Shown piece by piece: positions 40,886 through 53,099 of a stretch of DNA of 64,000 nucleotides (position 1 is its first letter; each line of letters begins with the position of its first letter). Source of the DNA: Diorhabda sublineata. Taxonomy: Eukaryota > Arthropoda > Insecta > Coleoptera > Chrysomelidae. The position numbers and the translations under genes were made by a program. A model generated the notes under the pieces. That model searched no databases. It saw only the letters and a program-made list of their open reading frames with translations, and had not been told where the DNA came from. The stretch is taken from NCBI RefSeq assembly GCF_026230105.1, contig NC_079483.1, positions 2,349,312 through 2,413,311 on the forward strand, given 5' to 3'.

Positions 40886-43800
40886 TGAAAATTTTCAATC
40901 AACACAAAGTGACAGTCGACCTCAGAGGGCTTCAGTGGATGTTAATCGACGATATCTCACAAAGTTAGATGCAAACTCACTCAAATATATGAGAAATGTT
41001 GAAATTCGACTTCAATTTAGGAAGATAGACTTGAAAATTTTCAATCAACACATAGTGACAGTCGACCTCAGAGGGCTTCAGTGGATGTTAATCGACGATA
41101 TCTCACAAAGTTAGATGCAAACTCACTCAGATATATAAGGAATGTTGAAATTCGACTTCAAATTAGGAAGATAGACTTTGAAAATTTTCAATCAACACAA
41201 AGTGACAGTCGACCTCAGAGGGCTTCAGTGGATGTTAATCGACGATATCTCACAAAGTTAGATGCAAACTCACTCAAATATATGAGGAATGTTGAAATTC
41301 GACTTCAAATTAGGAAGATAGACATTGAAAATTTTCAATCAACACAAAGTGAGAGTCGACCTCAATGGGATTCAGTGGATGTTAATTGACGATATCCGAC
41401 AAAGTTAGATGCAAACTCACTCGAATATATGAGAAATGTTGAAATTCGACTTCAAATGAGGAAGATAGACATTGAAAATTTTCAATCAACACAAAGTGAC
41501 AGTCGACCTCAATGGGCTTCAGTGGATGTTAGACGACTTATCTGACAAAGTAAGATGCAAACTCACTCAAATATATGAGAAATGTTGAAACTCGACTTCA
41601 AATAAGGAAGATAGACTTTGAAAATAATCAATCAACACAAAGTGACAGTCGACCTCAATGGGCTTCAGTGGATGTTAGACGACTTATCTGACAAAGTTAG
41701 ATGCAAACTCACTCGAATATATAAGAAATGTTGAAAATCGACTTCAAATTATGGAGATAGACTGCGAAAATTTTCAATCAACACAAAGTGACAGTCGACC
41801 TCAATGGGCTTCAGTGGATGTTAGACGACTTATCTGACAAAGTTAGATGCAAACTCACTCAAATATATGAGGAATGTTGAAACTCGACTTCAAATTAGGA
41901 AGATAGACTTTGAAAATAATCAATCAACACAAAGTGACAGTCGACCTCAATGGGCTTCAGTGGATGTTAGACGACTTATCTGACAAAGTTAGATGCAAAC
42001 TCACTCGAATATATAAGAAATGTTGAAACTCGACTTCAAATTATGGAGATAGACTGCGAAAATTTTCAATCAACACAAAGTGACAGTCGACCTCAATGGG
42101 CTTCAGTGGATGTTAGACGACTTATCTGACAAAGTTAGATGCAAACTCACTCAAATATATGAGAAATGTTGAAATTCGACTTCAAATTAGGAAGATAGAC
42201 TTTAAAAATTTTCAATCAACACAAAGTGACAGTCGACCTCAGAGGGCTTCAGTGGATGTTAATCGACGATATCTCACAAAGTTGGATGCAAACTCACTCA
42301 GATATATAAGGAATGTTGAAATTCGACTTCAAATTAGGAAGATAGACATTGAAAATTTTCAATCAACACAAAGTGAGAGTCGACCTCAATGGGATTCAGT
42401 GGATGTTAATTGACGATATCCGACAAAGTTAGATGCAAACTCACTCGAATATATGAGAAATGTTGAAATTCGACTTCAAATTAGGAAGATAGACATTGAA
42501 AATTTTCAATCAACACAAAGTGACAGTCGACCTCAATGGGCTTCAGTGGATGTTAGACGACTTATCTGACAAAGTAAGATGCAAACTCACTCAAATATAT
42601 GAGAAATGTTGAAACTCGACTTCAAATAAGGAAGATAGACTTTGAAAATAATCAATCAACACAAAGTGACAGTCGACCTCAATGGGCTTCAGTGGATGTT
42701 AGACGACTTATCTGACAAAGTTAGATGCAAACTCACTCGAATATATAAGAAATGTTGAAAATCGACTTCAAATTATGGAGATAGACTGCGAAAATTTTCA
42801 ATCAACACAAAGTGACAGTCGACCTCAATGGGCTTCAGTGGATGTTAGACGACTTATCTGACAAAGTTAGATGCAAACTCACTCAAATATATGAGGAATG
42901 TTGAAACTCGACTTCAAATTAGGAAGATAGACTTTGAAAATAATCAATCAACACAAAGTGACAGTCGACCTCAATGGGCTTCAGTGGATGTTAGACGACT
43001 TATCTGACAAAGTTAGATGCGAACTCACTCGAATATATAAGAAATGTTGAAACTCGACTTCAAATTATGGAGATAGACTGCGAAAATTTTTAATCAACAC
43101 AAAGTGACAGTCGACCTCAATGGGCTTCAGTGGATGTTAGACGACTTATCTGACAAAGTTAGATGCAAACTCACTCAAATATATGAGAAATGTTGAAATT
43201 CGACTTCAAATTAGGAAAGATAGACATTGAAAATTTTCAATCAACATAAAGTGAGAGTCGACCTCAATGGGCTTCAGTGGATGTTCATCGACGATATCTC
43301 ACAAAGTTGGATGCAAACTCACTCAGATATATAAGGAATGTTGAAATTCGACTTCAAATTAGGAAGATAGACTTTGAAAATTTTCAATCAACACAAAGTG
43401 ACAGTCGACCTCAGAGGGCTTCAGTGGATGTTAATCGACGATATCTCACAAAGTTAGATGCAAACTCACTCAAATATATGAGAAATGTTGAAATTCGACT
43501 TCAAATTAGGAAAGATAGACATTGAAAATTTTCAATCAACATAAAGTGAGAGTCGACCTCAATGGGCTTCAGTGGATGTTAGGCGACTTATCTGACAAAG
43601 TAAGATGCAAACTCACTCAAATATATGAGAAATGTTGAAACTCGACTTCAAATTAGGAAGATAGACTTTGAAAATAATCAATCAACACAAAGTGACAGTC
43701 GACCTCAATGGGCTTCAGTGGATGTTAGACGACTTATCTGACAAAGTTAGATGCAAACTCACTCGAATATATAAGAAATGTTGAAACTCGACTTCAAATT

Positions 43801-46306
43801 ATGAAGATAGACTGCGAAAATTTTCAATCAACACAAAGTGACAGTCGACCTCAATGGGCTTCAGTGGATGTTAGACGACTTATCTGACAAAGTTAGATGC
43901 AAACTCACTCAAATATATGAGAAATGTTGAAATTCGACTTCAAATTAGGAAGATAGACTTTAAAAATTTTCAATCAACACAAAGTGACAGTCGACCTCAG
44001 AGGGCTTCAGTGGATGTTAATCGACGATATCTCACAAAGTTGGATGCAAACTCACTCAGATATATAAGGAATGTTGAAATTCGACTTCAAATTAGGAAGA
44101 TAGACATTGAAAATTTTCAATCAACACAAAGTGACAGTCGACCTCAATGGGCTTCAGTGGATGTTAATTGACGATATCCGACAAAGTTAGATGCAAACTC
44201 ACTCGAATATATGAGAAATGTTGGAATTCTCACTCAAATATATGAGAAATGTTGAAACTCGACTTCAAATTAGGAAGATAGACTTTGAAAATAATCAATC
44301 AACACAAAGTGACAGTCGACCTCAGAGGGCTTCAGTGATTGTTAATCGACGATATCTCACAAAGTTAGATGCAAACTCACTCGAATATATGAGAAATGTT
44401 GAAATTCGACTTCAAATTAGGAAGATAGACATTGAAAATTTTCAATCAACACAAAGTGACAGTCGACCTCAATGGGCTTCAGTGGATGTTAATTGACGAT
44501 ATCCGACAAAGTTAGATGCAAACTCACTCGAATATATGAGAAATGTTGGAATTCGACTTCAAATTAGGAAGATAGACATTGAAAATTTTCAATCAACACA
44601 AAGTGACAGTCGACCTCAATGGGCTTCAGTGGATGTTAGACGACTTATCTGACAAAGTAAGATGCAAACTAACTCAAATATATGAGAAATGTTGAAACTC
44701 GACTTCAAATTAGGAAGATAGACTTTGAAAATAATCAATCAACACAAAGTGACAGTCGACCTCAATGGGCTTCAGTGGATGTTGGACGACTTATCTGTGA
44801 AAGTTAGATGCAAACCCACTCAAATATATGAGAAATGTTGAAATTCGACTTCAAATTAGGAAGATAGACTTTGAAAATTTTCAATCAACACAAAGTGACA
44901 GTCGACCTCAGAGGGCTTCAGTGGATGTTAGTCGAATATATCTGACAAAGTTGGATGCAAACTCACTCAAATATATGAGAAATGTTGAAATTCGACTTCA
45001 AATTAGGAAGATAGACTTTGAAAATTTTCAATCAACACAAAGTGACAGTCGACCTCAGAGGGCTTCAGTGGATGTTAATCGACGATATCTCACAAAGTTA
45101 GATGCGAATTCACTCAGATATATAAAGAACGTTGAAATTCGACTTCAAATTAGGAAGATAGACATTGAAAATTTTCAATCAACACAAAGTGACAGTCGAC
45201 CTCAGAGGGCTTCAGTGGATGTTAATCGACGATATCTCACTAAGTTAGATGCAAACTCACTCAAATATAAGAGAATTGTTGAAATTCGACTTCAAATTAG
45301 GAAGATAGACATTGAAAATTTTCAATCAACACAAAGTGACAGTCGACCTCAATGGGCTTCAGTGGATGTTAATTGACGATATCTGACAAAGCTAGATGCA
45401 AACACACTCGAATATATAAGAAATGTTGAAACTCGACTTCAAATTAGGAAGATAGACTTTGAAAAAATCAATCAACACAAAGTGACAGTCGACCTCAATG
45501 GGCTTCAGTGGATGTTAGACGACTTATCTGACAAAGTTAGATGCAAACTCACTCAAATATATGAGAAATGTTGAAATTCGACTTCAAATTAGGTAGATAG
45601 ACATTGAAAATTTTCAATCAACACAAAGTGACAGTCGACCTCAATGGGCTTCAATTGATGTTAATTGACGATATCTGACAAAGTTAGATGCAAACTCACT
45701 CGAATATATGAGAAATGTTGAAATTCGACTTCAAATTAGGAAGATAGACATTGAAAATTTTCAATCAACACAAAGTGACAGTCGACCTCAATGGGCTTCA
45801 GTGGATGTTAGTTGACGATATCTGACAAAGTTAGATGCAAACTCACTCGAATATATAAGAAATGTTGAAACTCGACTTCAAATTAGGAAGATAGACTTTG
45901 AAAATTTTCAATCAACACAAAGTGACAGTCGACCTCAATGGGCTTCAGTGGATGTTAGACGACTTATCTGACAAAGTTAGATGCAAACTCACTCAAATAT
46001 ATGAGAAATGTTGAAACTCGACTTCAAATTAGGACGATAGACTTTGAAAATAATCAATCAACACAAAGTGACAGTCGACCTCAATGGGCTTCAGTGGATG
46101 TTAGACGACTTATCTGACGAAGTTAGATGCAAACTCACTCGAATATATAAGAAATGTTGAAACTCGACTTCAAATTAGGAAGATAGACTTTGAAAATTTC
46201 CAATCAACACAAAGTGACAGTGGACCTCAATGGGCTTCAGTGGATGTTAGACGACTTATCTGACAAAGTTAGATGCAAACTCACTCAAATATATGAGAAA
46301 TGTTGA
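40886..46306 (+). repeat. 5.6-kb higher-order unit, copy 2 (37 monomers)
   Basis: This is the second tandem copy of 35,290-40,855. It differs by loss of one monomer near 44,780-44,810, where the join reads GTTGGACGACTTATCTGTGA. It also carries a ~70-bp patch at 43,216-43,285 that matches its own sequence two monomers downstream rather than copy 1. Elsewhere I noticed only occasional single-base differences, for example CTAACAAAG in copy 1 against CTGACAAAG near 45,820. Confidence 0.92.
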
Positions 46307-46721
46307 AATTCGACTTCAAATTAGGAAGATAGACATTGAAAATTTTCAATCAACACAAAGTGACAGTCGACCTCAGAGGGTTTCAGTGGATGTTAATCGA
46401 CGATATCTCACAAAGTTAGATGCAAACTCACTCAAATATATGAGAAATGTTGAAATTTGACTTCAAATTAGGACGATAGACTTTGAAAATAATCAATCAA
46501 CACAAAGTGACAGTCGACCTCAATGGGCTTCAGTGGATGTTAGACGACTTATCTGACAAAGTTAGATGCAAACTCACTCGAATATATAAGAAATGTTGAA
46601 ACTCGACTTCAAATTAGGAAGATAGACTTTGAAAATTTTCAATCAACACAAAGTGACAGTCGACCTCAATGGGCTTCAGTGGATGTTAGACGACTTATCT
46701 GACAAAGTTAGATGCAAACTC

Positions 46722-47879
46722 ACTCGAATATATAAGAAATGTTGAAACTCGACTTCAAATTAGGAAGATAGACTTTGAAAATAATCAATCAACACAAAGT
46801 GACAGTCGACCTCAATGGGCTTCAGTGGATGTTAGACGACTTATCTGACAAAGTTAGATGCAAACTCACTCGAATATATAAGAAATGTTGAAACTCGACT
46901 TCAAATTAGGAAGATAGACTTTGAAAATAATCAATCAACACAAAGTGACAGTCGACCTCAATGGGCTTCAGTGGATGTTAATTGACGATATCTGACAAAG
47001 TTAGATGCAAACACACTCGAATAATTAAGAAATGTTGAAACTCGACTTCAAATTAGGAAGATAGACTCTAAAAATAATCAATCAACACAAAGTGACAGTC
47101 GACCTCAATGGGCTTCAGTGGATGTTAGACGACTTATCTGACAAAGTTAGATGCAAACCCACTCAAATATATGAGAAATGTTGAAATTCGACTTCAAATT
47201 AGGAAGATAGAATTTGAAAATTTTCAATCAACACAAAGTGACAGTCGACCTCAGAGGGCTTCAGTGGATGTTAATCGACGATATCTCACTAAGTTAGATG
47301 CAAACTCACTCAAATATATGAGAAATGTTGAAACTCGACTTCAAATTAGGAAGATAGACTTTGAAAATAATCAATCAACACAAAGTGACAGTCGACCTCA
47401 ATGGACTTCAGTGGATGTTAGACGACTTATCTGACAAAGTTAGATGCAAACTCACTCAAATATATGAGAAATGTTGAAATTCGACTTCAAATTAGGAAGA
47501 TAGACATTGAAAATTTTCAATCAACACAAAGTGACAGTCGACCTCAATGGGCTTCAGTGGATGTTAGACGACTTATCTGACAAAGTTAGATGCAAACTTA
47601 CTCAAATATATGAGAAATGTTGAAATTCGACCTTAAATTAGGAAGATAGACTTTGAAAATTTCCAATCAACACAAAATGACAGTTGACCTCAATGGGTTT
47701 CAGTGGATGTTAATCGACGATATCTCAAAAAGTTAGATGCAAACTCACTCAAATATATGAGAAATGTTGAAATTCGACTTCAAATTAGGAAGATAGACTT
47801 TGAAAATTGTCAATCAACACAAAGTGACAGTCGACCTCAATGGGCTTAAGTGGATGTTAGACGACTTATCTGACAAAGT
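46722..47879 (+). repeat. Segment duplicated at the right edge of the window
   Basis: This segment matches 62,843-64,000 at an offset of 16,121 bp. Shared markers include ATAGACTCTAAAAATAATC, AGATAGAATTTGAAAATTTT, CAATGGACTTCAGTGG, CGACCTTAAATTAGG, CACAAAATGACAGTTGACC and GGGCTTAAGTGG. One visible difference is CGAATAATTAAG near 47,019 against CGAATATATAAG in the right copy. Confidence 0.9.
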
Positions 47880-48200
47880 TAAATGCCATCCCACTCAAAT
47901 ATATGAGAAATGTTGAAATTCGACTTCAAATTAGGAAGATAGACTTTGAAAATTTTCAATCAACACAAAGTGACAGTCGACCTCAGAGGGCTTCAGTGGA
48001 TGTTAATCGACGATATCTCACTAAGTTAGATGCAAATTCACTCAGATATATAAAGAACGTTGAAATTCGACTTCAAATTAGGAAGATAGACTTTGGAAAT
48101 TTTCAATCAACACAAAGTGACAATCGACCTCAATGGGCTTCAGTGGATGTTAATTGACGATATCTGACAAAGTTAGATGCTAACCCGTTCAAATATATAA
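47590..48200 (+). repeat. Run of divergent monomers
   Basis: Several adjacent monomers here carry unusual changes: CGACCTTAAATTAGG, CACAAAATGACAGTTGACC, TTGTCAATCAACAC, GGGCTTAAGTGG, AAATGCCATCCCACTC, GATGCTAACCCGTTC and TTTGGAAATTTTC. They are still clearly the same family. Such clusters may be less homogenised monomers; part of the run is repeated near the window end. Confidence 0.7.
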
Positions 48201-49198
48201 GAAATGTTGAAATTCGACTTCAAATTAGGAAGATAGACTTTGAAAATTTTCAATCAACACAAAGTGACAGTCGACCTCAGAGGGCTTCAGTGGATGTTAA
48301 TCGACGATATCTCACTAAGTTAGATGCAAACTCACTCAAATATAAGAGAAATGTTGAAATTCGACTTCAAATTAGGAAGATAGACATTGAAAATTTTCAA
48401 TCAACACAAAGTGACAGTCGACCTCAATGGGCTTCAGTGGATGTTAATTGACGATATCTGACAAAGCTAGATGCAAACACACTCGAATATATAAGAAATG
48501 TTGAAACTCGACTTCAAATTAGGAAGATAGACTTTGAAAATAATCAATCAACACAAAGTGACAGTCGACCTCAATGGGCTTCAGTGGATGTTAGACGACT
48601 TATCTGACAAAGTTAGATGCAAACTCACTCAAATATATGAGAAATGTTGAAATTCGACTTCAAATTAGGAAGATAGACATTGAAAATTTTCAATCAACAC
48701 AAAGTGACAGTCGACCTCAATGGGCTTCAGTGGATGTTAATTGACGATATCTGACAAAGTTAGATGCAAACTCACTCGAATATATGAGAAATGTTGAAAT
48801 TCGACTTCAAATTAGGAAGATAGACATTGAAAATTTTCAATCAACACAAAGTGACAGTCGACCTCAATGGGCTTCAGTGGATGTTAATTGACGATATCTG
48901 ACAAAGTTAGATGCAAACTCACTCGAATATATAAGAAATGTTGAAACTCGACTTCAAATTAGGAAGATAGACTTTGAAAATTTTCAATCAACACAAAGTG
49001 ACAGTCGACCTCAATGGGCTTCAGTGGATGTTAGACGACTTATCTGACAAAGTTAGATGCAAACTCACTCAAATATATGAGAAATGTTGAAATTCGACTT
49101 CAAATTAGGAAGATAGACATTGAAAATTTTCAATCAACACAAAGTGACAGTCGACCTCAATGGGCTTCAGTGGATGTTAATTGACGATATCTGACAAA

Positions 49199-49345
49199 GT
49201 TAGATGCAAACTCACTCGAATATATGAGAAATGTTGAAATTCGACTTCAAATTAGGAAGATAGACATTGAAAATTTTCAATCAACACAAAGTGACAGTCG
49301 ACCTCAATGGGCTTCAGTGGATGTTAATTGACGATATCTGACAAA
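49199..49345 (+). repeat. Representative 147-bp monomer (palindrome type, TGA junction)
   Basis: This copy serves as a reference. The A/T runs begin at unit positions 10, 21, 31, 39, 51, 59, 72, 81 and 90. Positions 68-83 form a perfect 16-bp palindrome, positions 100-105 are GTCGAC (a SalI site), and positions 135-140 are GATATC (an EcoRV site). Its junction reads AATTGACGATATCTGAC, where the related open junction has AATCGACGATATC; the difference is one C-to-T change at a CpG. The next monomer (49,346-49,492) has the same structure and length. Confidence 0.95.
49266..49281. repeat. 16-bp perfect palindrome in the satellite monomer (example)
   Basis: ATTGAAAATTTTCAAT equals its own reverse complement over all 16 bases. 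It occurs in every monomer of the GACATTGAAAATTTTC class, which is spread across the window. Monomers of the GACTTTGAAAATTTTC class keep 14 perfectly symmetric bases. Monomers with GAAAATAATC have lost the symmetry. The role is unknown; dyad-symmetric elements are known in centromeric satellites of several eukaryotes, but a function here is inference. Confidence 0.9.
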
Positions 49346-50944
49346 GTTAGATGCAAACTCACTCGAATATATGAGAAATGTTGAAATTCGACTTCAAATT
49401 AGGAAGATAGACATTGAAAATTTTCAATCAACACAAAGTGACAGTCGACCTCAATGGGCTTCAGTGGATGTTAATTGACGATATCTGACAAAGTTAGATG
49501 CAAACTCACTCGAATATATAAGAAATGTTGAAACTCGACTTCAAATTAGGAAGATAGGCTTTAAAAATTTTTAATCATTACTAAGTGACAGTTGACCTCA
49601 ATGGGCTTTAATGGATGTTAGTCGAATATCTCTGACAAAGTTGGATGCAAACTCACTCAAATATATGAGAAATGTTGAAATTCGACTTCAAATTAGGAAG
49701 ATAGACATTGAAAATTTTCAATCAACACAAAGTGACAGTCGACCTCAGAGGGCTTCAGTGGATGTTAATCGACGATATCTCACTAAGTTAGATGCAAACT
49801 CACTCAAATATATGAGAAATGTTGAAACTCGACTTCAAATTAGGAAAATAGACTTTGAAAATAATCAATCAACACAAAGTGACAGTCGACCTCAATGGAC
49901 TTCAGTGGATGTTAGACGACTTATCTGACAAAGTTAGATGCAAACCCACTCAAATATATGAGAAATGTTGAAATTCAACTTCAAATTAGGAAGATAGAAT
50001 TTGAAAATTTTCAATCAACACAAAGTGACAGTCGACCTCAGAGGGCTTCAGTGGATGTTAATCGACGATATCTCACTAAGTTAGATGCAAACTCACTCAA
50101 ATATATGAGAAATGTTGAAATTCGACTTCAAATTAGGAAGATAGGCTTTAAAAATTTTTAATCATTACTAAGTGACAGTTGACCTCAATGGGCTTTAATG
50201 GATGTTAGTCGAATATCTCTGACAAAGTTGGATGCAAACTCACTCAAATATATGAGAAATGTTGAAACTCGACTTCAAACTAGGAAGATAGACTTTGAAA
50301 ATAATCAATCAACACAAAGTAACAGTCGACCTCAATGGACTTCAGTGGATGTTAGACGACTTATCTGACAAAGTTAGATGCAAACCCACTCAAATATTTG
50401 AGAAATGTTGAAATTCAACTTCAAATTAGGAAGATAGAATTTGAAAATTTTCAATCAACACAAAGTGACAGTCGACCTCAGAGGGCTTCAGTGGATGTTA
50501 ATCGACGATATCTCACTAAGTTAGATGCAAACTCACTCAAATATATGAGAAATGTTGAAACTCGACTTCAAATTAGGAAAATAGACTTTGAAAATAATCA
50601 ATCAACACAAAGTGACAGTCGACCTCAATGGACTTCAGTGGATGTTAGACGACTTATCTGACAAAGTTAGATGCAAACTCACTCAAATATATGAGAAATG
50701 TTGAAATTCGACTTCAAATTAGGAAGATAGACATTGAAAATTTTCAATCAACACAAAGTGACAGTCGACCTCAATGGGCTTCAGTGGACGTTAATTGACG
50801 ATATCTGACAAAGTTAGATGCAAACTCACTCGGATATATAAGAAATGTTGAAACTCGACTTCAAATTATGAAGATAGACTGCGAAAATTTTCAATCAACA
50901 CAAAGTGACAGTCGACCTCAATGGGCTTCAGTGGATGTAAGACG

Positions 50945-51497
50945 ACTTATCTGACAAAGTTAGATGCAAACTCATTCAAATATATGAGAAATGTTGAAAT
51001 TCGACTTCAAATTAGGAAGATAGACTTCGAAAATTTTCAATCAACACAAAGTGACAGTCGACCTCAGAGGGCTTCAGTGGATGTTAATCGACAATATTTC
51101 ACAAAGATAGATGCAAACTCACTCAAATATATGAGAAATGTTGAAATTCGACTTCAAATTAGGAAGATAGACTTTGAAAATTTTTAATCAACACAAAGTG
51201 ACAGTCGACCTCAGAGGGCTTCAGTGGATGTTAATCGACGATATCTCACAAAGTTAGATGCAAACTCACTCAGATATATAAGGAATGTTGAAATTCGACT
51301 TCAAATAAGGAAGATAGACTTTGAAAATTTTCAATCAACACAAAGTGACAATCGACCTCAATGGGCTTCAGTGGATGTTAATTCACGATATCTGACAAAG
51401 TTAGATGCAAACTCGTTCAAATATATAAGAAATGTTGAAATTCGACTTCAAATTAGGAAGATAGACTTTGAAAAATTTTAATCAACACAAAGTGACA
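50945..51497 (+). repeat. Four-monomer block shared with 58,418-58,970
   Basis: The order AACTCATTCAAATATATGAG, then CGACAATATTTCACAAAGAT, CTCAGATATATAAGGAATG, AATTCACGATATCTGAC and ACTCGTTCAAATATATAAG is repeated at a constant offset of 7,473 bp within the 2,198-bp HOR. The block here may be the source of, or derived from, the HOR copies at 58 and 60.6 kb. Confidence 0.82.
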
Positions 51498-52450
51498 ATC
51501 GACCTCAATGGGCTTCAATGGATGTTGATCTACGATATCTGACAAAGTTAGATGTAAACTCACTCATATATATAATTAATGTTGAAACTCGACTTCCAAT
51601 TAGGAAGATAGACTTTGAAAATTTTCAATCAACACAAAGTGACAATCGACCTAAATGGGCTTCAATGGATGTTAATCGACGATATCTGACAAAGTTAGAT
51701 GCAAACTCACTCAAATATATGAGAAATGTTGAAACTCGACTTCAAATTAAGAAGATAGACTTTGAAAATTTTCAATCAACACAAAGTGACGGTCGACCTC
51801 AATGGGCTTCAGTGGATGTTAGACGACTTATCTGACAAAGTTAGATGCAAACTCTGTCGAATATATAAGAAATGTTGAAACTCGACTTCAAATTAAGAAG
51901 ATAGACTTTGGAAATTTTCAATCAACACAAAGTGACAGTCGACCTCAATGGGCTTCAGTGGATGTTAGACGACTTATCTGACAAAGTTAGATGCAAACTC
52001 ACTCAAATATATGAGAAATGTTGAAATTCGACTTCAAATTAGGAAGATAGACATTGAAAATTTTCAATCAACACAAAGTAACAGTCGACCTCAGAGGGCT
52101 TCAGTGGATGTTAATTGACGATATCTGACAAAGTTAGATGCAAACTCGTTCAAATATATAAGAAATGTTGAAATTCGACTTCAAACTAGGAAGATAGACT
52201 TTGAAAAATTTTAATCAACACAAAGTGACAATCGACCTCAATGGGCTTCAATGGATGTTGATCTACGATATCTGACAAAGTTAGATGTAAACTCACTCAT
52301 ATATATAATTAATGTTGAAACTAGACTTCCAATTAGGAAGATAGACTTTGAAAATTTTCAATCAACACAAAGTGACAATCGACCTAAATGGGCTTCAATG
52401 GATGTTAATCGACGATATCTGACAAAGTTAGATGCAAACTCACTCAAATA
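51410..52450 (+). repeat. 733-bp (5-mer) local duplication with divergent monomers
   Basis: ACTCGTTCAAATATATAAG, GATGTTGATCTACGATATC and CTCATATATATAATTAATG occur at 51,410-51,720 and again 733 bp later. These monomers carry several private changes (ATAATTAATG, CTTCCAATTAGG, CCTAAATGGG). A third, shortened version follows at about 54,633-54,760 and a fourth at 56,537. Confidence 0.78.
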
Positions 52451-53099
52451 TATGAGAAATGTCGAAATTCGACTTCACATTAGGAAGATAGACATTGAAA
52501 ATTTTCAATCAACACAAAGTGACAGTCGACCTCAGAGGGCTTCAGTGGTTGTTAATCGACGATATCTCACAAAGTTAGATGCAAACTCACTCAGATATAT
52601 AAGGAATGTTGAAATTCGACTTCAAATTAGGCAGATAGACTTTGAAAATTTTCAATCAACACAAAGTGACAGTCGACTTCAATGGGCTTCAGTGGATGTT
52701 AATCGACGATATCTGATAAAGTTAGATGCAAACTCGTTCAAATATATAAGAAATGTTGAAATTCGACTTCAAATTAGGAAGATAGACATTGAAAATTTTC
52801 AATCAACACAAAGTGACAGTCGACCTCAATGGGCTTCAGTGGATGTTAATTGACGATATCTGACAAAGCTAGATGCAAACACACTCGAATATATAAGAAA
52901 TGTTGAAACTCGACTTCAAATTAGGAAGATAGACTTTGAAAAAATCAATCAACATAAAGTGACAGTCGACCTCAATGGGCTTCAGTGGATGTTAGACGAC
53001 TTATCTGACAAAGTTAGATGCAAACTCACTCAAATATATGAGAAATGTTGAAATTCGACTTCAAATTAGGTAGATAGACATTGAAAATTTTCAATCAAC

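Noticed and set aside
49199..49345. CENP-B box
   Set aside because: The closest stretch, ATTCGACTTCAAATTAGG, lacks the required A and the CGGG core of the nTTCGnnnnAnnCGGGn pattern. I found no better match on either strand of the monomer.
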